A DNA stretch of 64,000 nt from Prunus persica (taxonomy: Eukaryota > Streptophyta > Magnoliopsida > Rosales > Rosaceae), in NCBI RefSeq assembly GCF_000346465.2, contig NC_034009.1:22933968-22997967 (forward strand), written 5' to 3'. The notes below the pieces were generated by a model, which did not search any database, was not told the DNA's origin, and saw only the letters and a program-made list of their open reading frames with translations. This document shows, piece by piece, positions 1-11,675 of the stretch; within the stretch, counting starts at the first letter, position 1, and each line of letters begins with the position of its first letter. The position numbers and the translations under genes were made by a program.

Positions 1-376
1 AAAAAGGATAAAGATGGCCCCAAAAAAAACGCGTTTTATACCATATTTTACACAAAAGAAAATGACCTATATGCATACGAAAAAGATTATTAGAGTGGTT
101 GTAATGCAAAAGAGTGCCCTTAGAGATTCCATGGTCCAAGACAAAGCAATTAGGGTTAATTAACCCTTGTATGGTAAGAAATTAAAGAAAAAACAAATCC
201 CATTGATTGAGATTTAAAATAAAAAAGATATGGCCTTCCCAAATTAATTATAGCTAAAACAACCTTAACAAGGGGTTAAGGTTATATTATAGCAGTAAAA
301 AACAGAGAAAACCCCACCACACTCTCATAATAAACCACCAAAAGCCCTCAAAACTTCTCTCCCCCCTTTTCCTTTT

Positions 377-416
<40 letters not shown>

Positions 417-589
417 TCCTCCCTAATTGTTTTAGGTAGAGAGACTAAGAGGGATATGAGCTAACCCCTCATTCCTCTTAAACGGCGTAAGAGGGAACCT
501 TTCCCCCAAAACGCCGTTTACTTTCAACGTAAAATCACCATTAAGTCACGTGCGTTTACTCTTTTCCGTTTTAATTTTTTTCGTTATTT
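1..589 (+). promoter_or_regulatory. Promoter and 5' leader of the trihelix gene
   Basis: This is AT-rich sequence upstream of the ASR3-like gene. A weak TATA-like stretch lies near 282-290. A CT microsatellite runs over about 383-413, typical of plant core promoters and leaders. A perfect 9-bp inverted repeat (480-488 with 511-519) could form a hairpin in the leader. Near 548 is CACGTG, a G-box core. The transcription start is not visible, so the split between promoter and leader is a guess. Confidence 0.5.
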
Positions 590-2905
590 ATGCTCATGGC
601 CTTGGAGCAGCAGGTGAGCCTGAACCCCGTTGACGGCGAAACTAACGGCGTTGACGCCCGCCACCCCACGTCAGCGGAGACCGGAGATGACGCCAGCAAG
701 GCGCCGAGGCTGCCACGCTGGACGCGGCAGGAGATTCTCGTCCTCATAAACGGGAAGAGGTACGCCGAGAGCCGGGGCGGGGGGCGGACCCCGAGGTCGG
801 ACTTCGGGTCGGGTCAGGCGGAGCCGAAATGGGCCGCGGTCTCGACGTACTGCAAGAAGCACGGGGTGAACCGGGGACCGGTCCAGTGCCGGAAGCGGTG
901 GAGCAATTTGGCGGGGGACTTCAAGAAGATCAGGGAGTGGGAGGTGCAGAGGAAGGACGAAACGGAGTCGTTTTGGGTGATGAGGAACGACCTGAGGAGA
1001 GAGAGGAAGTTGCCGGGGTTTTTCGATAAGGAGGTTTATGATATAATGGAGGCGGTTCCGGGTGCTCCGATTTCGCTCGCTCTACCGGGTCCGACCCGGG
1101 TGGAGTCCGAGGATGTGAAGGAGGAGGGGATGACTGAGGAGGCTGAGAACTTGTTTGATAGTATACAGAGGCCCACGGAGGACGGGTTGTTTTCCGACGA
1201 TGAGTCGGGCCGGAGTCCTGAGAAGGAAGTCCGGTTCAAGGAGGGTCCGGGGAGTACCACAGTGATTTCAGGCCCTTTGCCAATATCAGGTAATTCATAA
1301 TTCAATTTACTCTTTAGCAAAAGATGAAAAAAAAAAAAAAAAAAAAGATGTGATCTTTGGGTGGAAATTTCAAAATATGGTTACAAGTTGGCTGCATTTC
1401 ATTTGGGTTTTTGTGGAATGTCTTTCGTGTTTGAAATTTTTTATTTTTTGGTTGAAAAATAAGATTTTTGGGGAGTGAGTGATGAGTGATGGTACGGAGT
1501 TGGTGATAGAATTTCAAATGGGGACGTTAGCTGAGTCTTTTTCTTCAGTTGTTTTCTTATTGAAGGATGCTTTTTGGGGATTTGGTGAAGCAGGCCCTTG
1601 GTGGTGTCTTGTGTGCTCAAAAGTTGTATATAATGTGTGGGGGGGTGGGGGTCGGGGTGGGGGTGGGGGTGGGGTGAAAAATCAAAGAGACTGTCTTTCT
1701 ACGAATTTGGGGTCTTGGATTGGTTTAGTGCTCTTGGGGCTTGGGTTTTAGGGGGCAAATTGACAGTGAGGGAAACAAATATGCGTATTTGTCTCTGTTG
1801 GAGACTGTTGCTGATCTTTCAAATGTCTTTTTGTTGTGTTATGATTAACAGAGAAGCAGTACAAACCAATACCTCAAGGATGCCAAGGACAAGGTACTGT
1901 TGTCTGCCTCAACCCTTTATACTACTGATTGTTTGCCACAAAAGAGAAAAATAGTAGATGAGTCGCAAAACTAATTATCGTAGTTATGACTATGTTCTAA
2001 AACAACTAAAGGAAACTTGCAGAATTGAAAATGAAATGACCATCTCATCAAACTTCCTTGGATTAAATCTGAGATATATGTACATATATTTCCAATTTTT
2101 TGTCAACTTTGCCCATCACAATCTTTTGTTGTGGGTTGAATTGAACTTGCCCTAGAATGCACTTACAATTTACAGGCTCAAATTCATGGTAGATACCCAC
2201 TTTAACATGTTATACTTGAACAAGAATATTTGAACAAATTTAAGGTATCTTCCATGTCAAAAGGAATATATTAGGGCCTGGTATTGAAAATCTGTCATCA
2301 TCTGCTTCCAAGTTTCTTTAAGTTTCGTATAATCTTGTTTAAGCTTACCACCAAGAATCTGTTAAGAGTATCATGCCAGGGATACAGTTTATCATCCTAT
2401 TGAGTTTAGTTGAGGGTTTAATTGAACAAGTACTTAGTTTGAGTAACACTGGTAGATATGCCCCCAGAACTTAAACTTTCCTACATTTCTAAGTTGAAAT
2501 AAATCAAAGTTTAAAGTGGTGTCTAAATCCACCATAGTTCAGCAACTTGGCCGAATGTCTGGGTTGGGCGATTTCTAGATGGAAACTTTATGTGGTCAAT
2601 TAACACTACCACCCACAGGTGCAGCAGACCAAAAACAGCCAGCTTCAATACCTGAGATTGGATCTACTTCTCAAGACCGGAAGCGGAAACGTTTTACAAT
2701 AGATGTAGACGAGGAAACATCCAATCTGCAGAATCAGTTGATTGATGTCATGGAAAGGAATGGCAAAGTGCTGTCTGACTATATCCATGCTCAGAATTCC
2801 CATTCGCAACTCGATCGGGAGCAGAGGAAGGAGCATTCTGATAGCTTAATTGCTGTTCTTAATAAGCTTGCAGATGCTTTTATGAGAATCGCTGAGAAAT
2901 TGTAG
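590..2905 (+). CDS. ASR3: Trihelix (GT-type Myb-like) transcription factor, ASR3-like
   Basis: Three coding exons, 590-1289, 1852-1893 and 2619-2905, join in phase to give about 342 residues. All borders are GT-AG, and the 42-base middle exon fits the phases exactly. Residues ~40-135 form the trihelix DNA-binding domain: it opens with PRLPRWTRQEILVLI and carries WAAVSTYCKKHGVNRGP and CRKRWSNL. FWVMRNDLRRERKLPGFFDKEV follows in two blocks. The C-terminal exon holds a basic KRKR stretch and a helical end (NQLIDVMERNGK, LIAVLNKLADA) typical of this family. Arabidopsis ASR3 is a nuclear MAPK-phosphorylated repressor of immune genes through an EAR motif; that role is inferred from family likeness. 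ATG 590 or ATG 596 (MALEQQ) could be the start, and the second resembles the Arabidopsis protein more. The gene converges on the TSSC4 gene. Confidence 0.9.
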
Positions 2906-3779
2906 CAGACGAGCAACAACAAATCAGTGTACATAGAGAAGTCATCTTCAAGACCCATAGATGTTAGCAGAGGCTGAGAATTGGTGGATTAAATTTGATC
3001 ATTCATATCGTGGGATGACAGAATTCAGTAGGGCATTTACAAATCACACCTGTTATTCCACTTTTTTTAAAATTTTAATTTTCTTCTATTTGTCTTTTTG
3101 GTGTATGCCACCCTTGTGGCATATTGCCCCATTATATTTGTAGAGTCTATACACAGATAAGGTTTAGAAATTTCAAAGAGTTAGCACATTTCTGCTGCTT
3201 TTCTTTCATATATGCCCAGCTCACATGGAATTTTCATGTTAGAATGTCTTTGTGACTGTACAGACTCTTGATATCAATAAGAAGCATACTTAATTATTTG
3301 TGACCTCTACTTGTCTTTGTCATTAAAACGTTGCATTCCAATACATCACGTATAATTACGGTATAATTTTTTTGAGACAACATTATAAATTTCCTTATAA
3401 CATATTTGAAATGCAATATTTAGTGCATAGCGGTAAATAAATCGAATCCCGCCTCTTCAAAGGTAAATAAAGCATATGTACGGCCTTATCAGTAAACTTG
3501 AATTTCATGATGAAATATGAAAACGAAACGGGAATGGGAAAAATTCCATACACACCAATTCAGTGAGATGGATATTTTAAAAGAAAAGCTTATCAAATAA
3601 GCATTCTTACACACTTTCATACACTATCGTTGGATAACCCATAATTTCACAAAGGTTAAGTCATGAGGGTACTTGATTATGTGGTCTTAAGTAAACATTG
3701 TTCAGGAGAAACCAGTAAAAAAAAATGAAACAGAGAAATTTCAACCCAGCAATGCAGACTATCTGAATCTTAGAAAACA
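2906..3779. other. Convergent 3' flanks of trihelix and TSSC4 genes
   Basis: This 870-base stretch lies between the stop codons of two converging genes and should hold both 3' UTRs. AATAAG near 3276 may be a polyadenylation signal for the plus-strand gene. I see no further coding sequence. Confidence 0.5.
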
Positions 3780-5260
3780 TCAAGAATCGGACTCATCCGA
3801 CAATGATTTTGTTCGATACTTCCGACCAGGTGTTTCTAAACAACCACTAAAATCTGCTGGGTTTGGTGCCGACCCTTCTTCCTCCACTGCACTATCTTCA
3901 CTTTGGACTTCAACAGCTGCAATGCCAACAGGGAAGCTTGCTCGGTTTAAGGACGGCTTCCTGTCATCTTCATCGTCTTGCTTCATATTGTTGATATCGT
4001 TTACTGCATTACCATCTGCTGTCTTTTTCTTTGAAACAAAGGTCACAGACTTGGGCAGTTGAGCTGAAGCATCCTCCATCTCTGATCTTGAATCTGTATT
4101 TGAACTCTTAGGGTGACTAAGGTAGTCCATAAAAGCTCGGGTGTTGCCATCTTCATCAACTTCAGTTGTTGTATCAAAGCTATACCGTGTATACTTGGAA
4201 GGATTCACTAAATAATCAGGAACACCAGAAGCATTAGGAGCCAACCCAGAACCATTATCTGAATCCATTCCATTTACATCAGAAGAGCCCATATCAAAGT
4301 CTTCAAGTATTTCTGGTGACTCTTCAGAATCACAATGAGTTACACAACCAGGATTAAACCTGACACGTTTCTGCGCCTTCACAACCGAGGTATTGTCTTT
4401 CCTTTTCAATATAGACTTTGGCTGGCCAACATCTTCAGGTGATTTAACAAGCTGCTCCTTAACTTGTGAAGCAGAAGCCGCAGGAGAATTCAATTTTCGA
4501 GCTTCAGCATCATCCTCTTTCAGCCTAAGTCTTGCAGCCAGAAAATTGGCACGTGGATCTTTATTGCTACCATGAAGCACATTGTGGGAGTTTAAATAAG
4601 ACCCATGATGGGTAACCTCGTTCATGAACAATCGGTCACCAAGACCTTCTGTGCCCGCAGCCACTTTGTCATATTCATCTTCCTCATCCTGCAACCAGTT
4701 GGAAACAATTTAGAGGACCATAATAATAGTTTAAAGAGAGAAAATATTAATTGGATAGTTTCTTGAATCAAGTAGCAAAAAAATTACAAGAATTCCAACA
4801 TATTCTTCTGATTGGGACCAAGTTCTAGTGTTCTTGACCAAAATACACGAAACCCATTACAGGATAAAGCACAAAATTCTTAGAATTCAATTAGGCTATC
4901 AATTTCCATAAATAAAGTATGCGTGAGTGTGACAATTATTTCTTCTTCTAGCTCAATTTTTCTAATGAATTATCAAATATCTTTAAATAAAAAATAATAA
5001 TTTACCTCGTAATCCAGAGTGGGATCCAAGCCTATCGACGCTCTGATTCCCCATTCGTCTTCCAAAAACGACGATGAACACGGCGTTTGGTCCCTGTCAG
5101 ATGAGTCGGCGTCCGTACCGCGCCTCCATTCTCTGCGCTCGACCTCGTCGCCGGTGACGGACCAGGGAGAGGATTGCACTTGCAGAGACGAAGTGGTCGA
5201 GGTCGACGAAGGGAGCGATCCGAAAACCTTCTCTGCCCGGACTCTGAAGCTGTCGTCCAT
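3780..5260 (-). CDS. TSSC4: TSSC4-family protein (U5 snRNP assembly factor)
   Basis: Two exons, 5260-5006 and 4688-3780, give about 387 residues ending in TGA. The start chosen is MDDSFRVRAEKVFGSL; an upstream in-frame ATG at 5302 would add 14 residues. Two TSSC4 hallmarks are visible: the N-terminal FRVRAEKVFGSL followed by PWSVTGDEVERREWRR, and the central PDYLVNPSKYTRYSFD, which matches the DYxxxPxxxTxYSxx motif of animal TSSC4. Human TSSC4 is a chaperone-like factor for U5 snRNP and tri-snRNP assembly; a splicing role here is inferred from the family. The rest is acidic, Ser/Asp-rich and probably disordered, with a nuclear-localisation-like KRKD and KAQKRVRF. The gene converges on the trihelix gene. 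Confidence 0.85.
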
Positions 5261-5302
5261 CGATTTTGAGGATTTGATTCTGTATCTGTGTAAGAATTTC
5301 AC

Positions 5303-5720
5303 TACTCTTGAGGCTTTTATGCAACCATAACATAACCCGTTGTCATATAGGAAACGGAGGAGGCAAAAAGCACCGCCTCCTGAATTTTTTAATTCTTGTT
5401 ACTTTTCCGGGTCTTTCGTGGTTTGGGCCAGATTGGCTCCTTGGAGACCTTGTTCATCTAATGGGCCCAAAGGTTTAACTTGATCCTCAAAACTAGGCTT
5501 GGAAATTTAAACTGCCAAATCAACGTACCGACCGAACCAGATCGGTTGATTCGGTTATTTTACTTTCTTTCTTTTGGGTTAAGAACCGAATTGAATCAGC
5601 CAATTTGGTCCAATTCATAATTCAAAGAATCTCACAGTGCCGTTTCAACCGAAACGAACCGACTTTCAAAAATGACCCGAAAACTGGTGCCAAAAGGAAG
5701 TCAAACCACATTTATCGGTA
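5303..5720. other. Upstream region of the TSSC4 gene
   Basis: This non-coding stretch separates the minus-strand TSSC4 start from the Mutator-type MITE. It contains several GGCCCA/TGGGCC-like sites (around 5427-5470), common in promoters of plant housekeeping genes. I see no gene. Confidence 0.4.
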
Positions 5721-5729
5721 ATATGAAAT

Positions 5730-6283
5730 GGAAAATGTTAGCAACATTCTCTCTAACCTTCTCTTTTGGACATTCTCCCTTTTTCTAATGACATGTGGCA
5801 CTTCTCTCTCACTCAAAACAATGTTTTTAATTTTAAAAAAACATTAAATTGATTTTCCATATATACCCTTGATAGAAAATTAAAATGTCAAAAATCCTTT
5901 GAGTTTTCACAGCCCGATCCCAAGACACACCCCAACCTCTCTCTCTCTCTCTCTAAAAAAAATTCAAGATTTTTTTTCTTTCTGTAAACTCTACAGGCCC
6001 TTCGCTTCCCAAATCATGAAAGTTCAAACACCTTTTTTTTATAAACGAAACCAAATAAAAATAGAAAATAGTGCTTTGGTGGTGAGATTTGATAAATAAA
6101 ATAAAAAATTGTTCAATTACAAACAACAGAGAAAGCGAAGGAGGTGGGAAGGTGGGGGGCTGTTGGGTAGGGATGAGGGAGATGTTTGGTCGTAATGAGG
6201 GGGAGAGGAAGTTGGTTTCTTTCATATGCTTATTTGGGTACTGGTCATGGGTCATTGCTGGGATTTTTTTTCTCATTGCACAA

Positions 6284-6372
<89 letters not shown>

Positions 6373-6577
6373 TGGGCTGCGTCTTGGGATCGGGCTGTGA
6401 AAACTCAAAGGATTTTTGACTTTTTAGTTTTCTGTCAAGGGTATATATGGAAATACAATTTAATGTTTTTTTAAAATTGAAAACATTATTTTGAATGAGA
6501 GAGAAGTGTCACTTGTCATTAAAAAAAGGGAGAAGATCCAAAGAGGAAGATTAGAAAGAAAGTTGCTAGCATTCCCC
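5730..6577. mobile_element. Mutator-type MITE with long terminal inverted repeats
   Basis: The element is 848 bases, flanked by an exact 9-bp target site duplication ATATGAAAT (5721-5729 and 6578-6586). Its ends read GGAAAATGTTAGCAAC and, on the other strand, GGGGAATGCTAGCAAC. The inverted repeats extend about 220 bases each way, through the CCCGATCCCAAGAC motif to the inner CT/GA tracts. A 9-bp TSD plus long TIRs is the signature of Mutator-like elements. No transposase is present, so it is non-autonomous. The left arm ends in a short CT run (5938-5955), while the right arm has an ~80-base GA microsatellite. Confidence 0.85.
6288..6370. repeat. (GA)n microsatellite inside the MITE
   Basis: About 40 uninterrupted GA units lie at the inner edge of the right inverted repeat. 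The left arm has only about nine CT units in the matching place, so the right tract has expanded since the arms were identical. Confidence 0.95.
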
Positions 6578-6586
6578 ATATGAAAT

Positions 6587-7364
6587 ATACAAGCGAGCTC
6601 CTAAATGCATGTCAGAAACATCAACGGCTAGTAGTTATCCTCTCTAATCTAATGTTATTCAATATAATCTTAGTTGAATAAAAATTTAATGCATTTTGAT
6701 TTTGCTGCTTTAGTTTCTACTTGTTTCAAATAGAATTAACTCACTGATTTCATTTGTTTGGACTTTAATTAAGCTTTCGAGCATCTCTTTGGAGATGTAA
6801 ATAACAAACATCAAATTTAAATTTGATGGCTGATGTGGCAATTTGACATTTACACAGTTTTACACTTCACCCGATATGTCAAATAAATAATTATTGTAAC
6901 AGTCAAATCATTTAAGATAAGGAATAAATAAAATAAAATAATAAATGAAAGTAACAGCCAGCTGTCTTTAAAAAATAATAAAATATTCATTTGACATCTT
7001 GCTTTTGGGATGTCAAAAATAACATCTCAACCTCCAACCTTCATTCCACATCAGCTTTGACACATCGGTTGGAGTGATGTGAGATATTATTTCTAGTTGT
7101 TAAATGTCTATGTGGCACTTTTGACACATAGTTGAAGATGCTCTAAATGTTTTGGTTCTTACAAAGAGTGGAAGTGATAGTTGAATCAGGCTGGAAGTGA
7201 TGATGGGGATTTGTGTATTGAAAAAAATTAAATTGATGACAATGTTGCATAGGTTTTTAATTTTCTTCAGCTTTGGTTACTACTTTCTCTTGATGTGAAG
7301 TTATTGTGATTCGTCTGACTGAGTGTTGGATTGTTTTGACATTTTACATGCATTAATATTGCAG
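6587..7364. repeat. AT-rich intergenic stretch with a possible second MITE
   Basis: Between about 6779 and 7144 the ends read GAGCATCTCTTTGGAGATG and, on the other strand, AGAGCATCTTCAACTATG. Both arms contain GATGTGGCA-like or TGTCAAA-rich sequence. This resembles the GAGCATCT-type MITE ends common in dicots, but the arms are diverged and I find no clear target duplication. No gene is visible in the rest. Confidence 0.35.
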
Positions 7365-7389
7365 GGTGAAGAAATTATACCAGTGGTTC

Positions 7390-7624
7390 TGTGAAACCTC
7401 GTATTTATAAAATTATATAGTTTGAAGATTTAATATTTTACTATTTAATTTATATATTATATTATATTATATTATATATGTGTGTATTACATAAATATCC
7501 TATTCTATTATATATGGATATGCTTAGTCATTGTTAGTGTAGTATGTGTCAAAGAAAAATAAATGCTTAGTAAGCATAGCTATATACTAGCTCTGTCAAT
7601 TCACCAAGAAAGGTTGTATAGGAT

Positions 7625-7665
<41 letters not shown>

Positions 7666-8589
7666 AAATTCTTAGAGGAGGTATAGGACTTAGCTTGTAT
7701 TTTCTTAACTTGGAGAAATGCTTTGGAATCGAGGTAGGGGTTTCTTGAGGGCCTTTTACGGAGATTGATCTAATTAAATTTCATGAGCTCTATATTATGT
7801 GTGATATTGTATAATGTTCTTGATATGAGATATTTATGTATTGTTAACTATTTGAATAATGTTGGCATAATTATATCATGTCATGGTAATTGGTTGGAGT
7901 TGTTGGGTGAAGAAGATAATAATGGAAAAGAGGGTAATGGATATAGTCTTTTGTGTAGTTGAGTCTAACTCTTGGCAGGTACCAGGTCTCAGGGATCCCA
8001 TAGTGCACATGGTTTTTATTGGGTGATTCAGGATTGGCGAAAGGGAGTTAGACAAGATGACTAACAAAATGGGAATTATGAGATGATTGAAATGGGTGTT
8101 AGTTCATATAAATGGGCATTCGGGACTAAGTGGTATAAGCATGGTATGGGACATGCAGGTCTGCTTGTCTAGTTATATGAATTAACGGGAGTAGATGAAG
8201 AGCATTCATTCATGCATTATTATTAATAATGTGATATTTTAGTTGTGTGATTGCATGTCACTTAATTTAGTTATATCAATCTACTGTGGTAAAGTCTCAT
8301 GTCCCTACTGAGCTGTGGTTGCTCATCCCTCACCCTATTTAATTTTTCAGATGAATTAGTGGGCAAGAAAAGGAGTAAACCAGTTGAGACTGAATTAGAT
8401 GAGAGTAATAGAGCTGTATTTATTAATTGTAAACTTGTAAGATTTTAGGAGCTATTTTTATAAGAGAAGTTTAATTTTAAACCCATGCATGTTTTGGCTT
8501 CATGTTTCTATTTATTTTATTTTATTCTTTTTATTTTCTCACGCACCAGGCGCGGGGTTTTCACCTACCCCCAGGTCTGGGGCGTGATA
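7390..8589. mobile_element. Solo LTR
   Basis: A 1200-base element begins TGTGAAACCTCG and ends GGGGCGTGATA. It is flanked by the 5-bp direct repeat GGTTC (7385-7389 and 8590-8594). There is no internal retroelement sequence, so it looks like the product of recombination between the two LTRs of an inserted element. The ends are TG...TA rather than the usual TG...CA, probably a point change. A (GA)n tract lies at about 7629-7660. It interrupts an exon of an unidentified gene. Confidence 0.85.
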
Positions 8590-8638
8590 GGTTCCTTGGG
8601 ATGAGTGGTGGGAATTGACACTCAAGGATAGTTCTAAT

Positions 8639-9496
8639 CAATGTTTTCAAAGGCATGCCTAAGGGCGCATAGGAGCGCACGTCGGAGCGAGGTGGAGGGA
8701 AATCGCCTTAGGCGTGGGTTGTTTAGCTTGTTGCACGCTTAGCGTGGTGAGGCGCAAAGAAGCGCCGCTGTCTGCAACACAGGCGCGAGGAAGAAGACGA
8801 CCTGACTTGAAATTTTTTTGGTTAGGGTTTGTTTCAATCAAACTATGTCGTTTCATCTAGCCGAGTGTTTCTTTTTTTTTTTTAAACTGAGGCTTAAAAG
8901 GACGTTTTGGTTTTCATTTTTTAAACAAACATCATGCCTTTTAAGCCCCCCACTGAACCAAACAAAACTTCCCTCTTTTTTTCTTCTAAATAAATACATT
9001 AATGGACCTATTTGTATATTCCTAATGCGATAATCTCCATCAATTTTAATTCTCTTCATAAGTTGAAGCGTCTCTCCCCTTCGGTATGCAATTCTCTTTG
9101 TACAAGATATATATATATATATATATATGTTAGTTTTTTTTTTTTTTCCCAAACAACACAATATCCATAAAACCCACTAAAAATAACACTCAAGTCCCCA
9201 CATAAATGCCGAAAACCATAGCATTTTATGTTTCATGATGGGGAGTGGGATGCATGAATTGAGTTATTCTCTTGATGTTGAATAAGAATTTTATGTTTTG
9301 AGATTGATTATTATGCTTGAATGACATTTAGTACTTATATTTTTGATAGAATATTATGGGTCAATAAGAATTAGTAGTACAATTTATCTGTATTGTATTA
9401 TTTATAATTTTTTTATTATTAAGAATTAATGTTGAATTAGTATTGCATAACATACTAAAAACGCCCCGCCTCTACGCCTCACCCTTTAAAACAATG
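8639..9496. mobile_element. Non-autonomous hAT element
   Basis: An 858-base element is flanked by the 8-bp direct repeat GTTCTAAT (8631-8638 and 9497-9504). Its ends are CAATGTTTTCAAAGGC and, in reverse, CATTGTTTTAAAGGG, with CA...TG termini as in hAT elements. The sub-terminal zones are rich in GGCGC-type motifs (AGGCGTGGG, GAGGCGCAAAGAAGCGCC). No transposase frame is seen. A TA microsatellite lies at about 9106-9128. Confidence 0.85.
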
Positions 9497-10436
9497 GTTC
9501 TAATCCACAAATACCCTTGCTTCCCTTGCATCCAGAGTTGCGTGCGAATTTCAATTCTATGTGGAAGCATGGGAATATGCTCAGAGTACGTCAGGGAAGC
9601 CATATGGTTATCACAATATGATGTTTAGCTGGATTGACACCATGGCTAACAACTATCCTCCTCGTCTTGATACTCACTTGGTATTTGGTATGCCTTTGCT
9701 GCTTGAAACTTTTACGTGGCCTAGTACAATAAGCATGATAGAGATGAGGTAGAGTATCGTTGTGTAGGTTGTTAGTTTATATTGTTATTTCACCAGCATG
9801 CACGCACGCACGCAAGCATTTCATCCTGCGTTTCATCCCCACACATGCATGTATATATGTTTTTTTAGATGGAGCGTGCTTGGTTTTGGTCAATCAAGTT
9901 TTCTATCCTAATTGGCACCTCCTGTTTTCAGGTTGTTTCTATGCGGACCAGTATGCAGCTACTTATGCTGCAAATATGTGGAATGAAGCTCTCAACAAGC
10001 GGCTGGGTACAGAGGCAATTATGCTTTGCTTGAGGCTTTTCATTTTACTTTTGGTGTCTATTAAATCAACTTATTTAAAATCCTAAGCCATGCCAGTTTG
10101 TTCTATTTTGTTTAATGAACACCGGAGGTCTGCTCTTAGAAGTCTAATGCCCTGAGCATCTTCTGATTTTATTCAAGTATATTATCTTAAACGGAGAGTG
10201 AGAGGAACTGAGGAAGAGCAAAGGCTTCTGCCAAACGATGGACTGTGCCGGGAAGGGACATGGGACTCGGTGCACAGGACCAGCCACAACCACAACCACA
10301 AGATGATATGCTTGCTGTGGAGCTGTTGGTTCTTGCTCTGTTTCTCAGCAGGTGCTTCTAATTTGTATGACTTTTTTTTTTTTCTTTCTATTTTTTCGAT
10401 TGGCTGTGCTTTGAAAGCAAATCAGAAATTGATAAG

Positions 10437-11675
10437 TGTTGTGAAATTATTGCAAGCGCACAATCCATACAAGTAATATAGAAATAAGTAGAGTGTCGTT
10501 CCCACGAAGACTGTAATTTCCTATTAACTACCAATTATGATTAATGCATAAGTTTATTTGAACAGTTGATTAAGAAGATTGATTAATTTTAAGAAAACTA
10601 AAACAATTATGAAAAATAACAATTTAATTAACAATAGAAAATTAAGATGATGAGACACTAGAGCATCCGACTTCACCATAACCAATTCTACTTAATTCTT
10701 ATAGCCAATTAACCCTAATTATTATCCATGTTGACAGTTGGTTTCTCCTAATTCATTCGATATCCCCTCTCGGGCTCAACCAAAAGTATTCTCAATTAAC
10801 AACCCATTCTCTCTCGAGCAACGGATTTAGAAAACCAAGAACCCATTAAGTTCTATGAGAACCTACAAGAAAACTGCATGAGTCATGTTAGTCCCTCTCG
10901 GGCACTCATTCAAGTCATGGTATTTGTTACAAGAAGCAAACACCAAACATCTCCTCTCGGTCTCCGCTTGGATCATCAATTAAATATTAGTTAGATATTT
11001 AAATCATTAAGAACAGTAACAAATACTCAACATGAGATAATAATCAGAAATTAATATAACGATAGAAATTAAGTATTCAAGGTTAGGCTACATCGTAGCC
11101 CTAGCAAGGGAAATTAGTTCATGACATAAGAAAATATAAACAAGAGAATTATTGTCATAAAACCAATTTGGCCGATGGACTTGATCTTCAGAATCTTCAC
11201 AGGAACACCTTCAAAAGCTCCTCAAATAATGCAGCAGCAAATTCTTGGCTTCCTCTGATATTTCTCTGGTTGAATGAAAGTTGGTGGAAAAATATGGTAG
11301 AGAAGACGATGGTGGAAAAAGATGCCCTGGCTATTAGGTTAACGCTTTGTTTTTATAGGCCAAGGGACTCCTCCAAAAATAAGGAAGATAATATTTATTT
11401 AGGAAGGAAAGGAAAAATAGGAATATTAGAAAAACTAAGACCTATTCTCAAAAGGAAGTAACATGCGGCTTAGTCAAAGAGGGAATTTGCTTTGGGGTTT
11501 TAAAGGGAAAATAGGAAAGTATTCTCAAGGGTCCAGCTGATACCCACAATTTGCTCCAAAGCCTTGCTAGGTATGATTTCCTACAAAATCTTCACCAAAC
11601 GCATTAAACTAACCAATTTCACATGAAAACAATGCAAATAAAGATAGATTATATATGCAAAATATGAATCTATCA
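10437..11675 (-). repeat. 3' LTR of the gypsy element
   Basis: This 1239-base repeat matches 19244-20482 almost exactly; on the plus strand it begins TGTTGTGAAATTATTGC and ends GAATCTATCA. Differences I can see include G/A in CTGCATGAGTC, C/A in GTTAGGCTACA and T/C in CCAGCTGATA. Confidence 0.97.

Larger units (their letters stand above)
7365..10343 (+). pseudogene. Left part of a disrupted host gene of unknown function
   Basis: An apparent exon begins after an intron-like acceptor at 7363-7364. It is cut at 7389 by a solo LTR and at 8638 by a hAT element, and continues at 9505. If each insertion and one target-site copy are skipped, the frame runs unbroken for about 60 codons, through VPWDEWWELTLKDSS and PLLPLHPELRANFNSMW, to a TGA at 9619. 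A second frame over 9545-9690 (AWEYAQSTSGKPYGYHN, then NYPPRLDTHL) suggests a frameshift. Further exon-like pieces follow at about 9932-10006 (YADQYAATYAANMWNEAL) and 10200-10343, before the gypsy element. I do not recognise the family. These pieces and those at 21308-21569 share a strand and may be one dead gene. Confidence 0.45.

Noticed and set aside
3590..3670. Loose similarity to 34820-34930
   Set aside because: Only short blocks agree by eye; it may be chance in AT-rich sequence.
5953..6474. Frames of Ser-Leu or Arg-Glu repeats around the GA tract
   Set aside because: They are translations of a dinucleotide microsatellite inside a MITE.
11168..11461. 97-codon plus-strand frame identical in both LTRs
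   Set aside because: It is antisense to the element, has no known domain, and its sameness follows from LTR identity.
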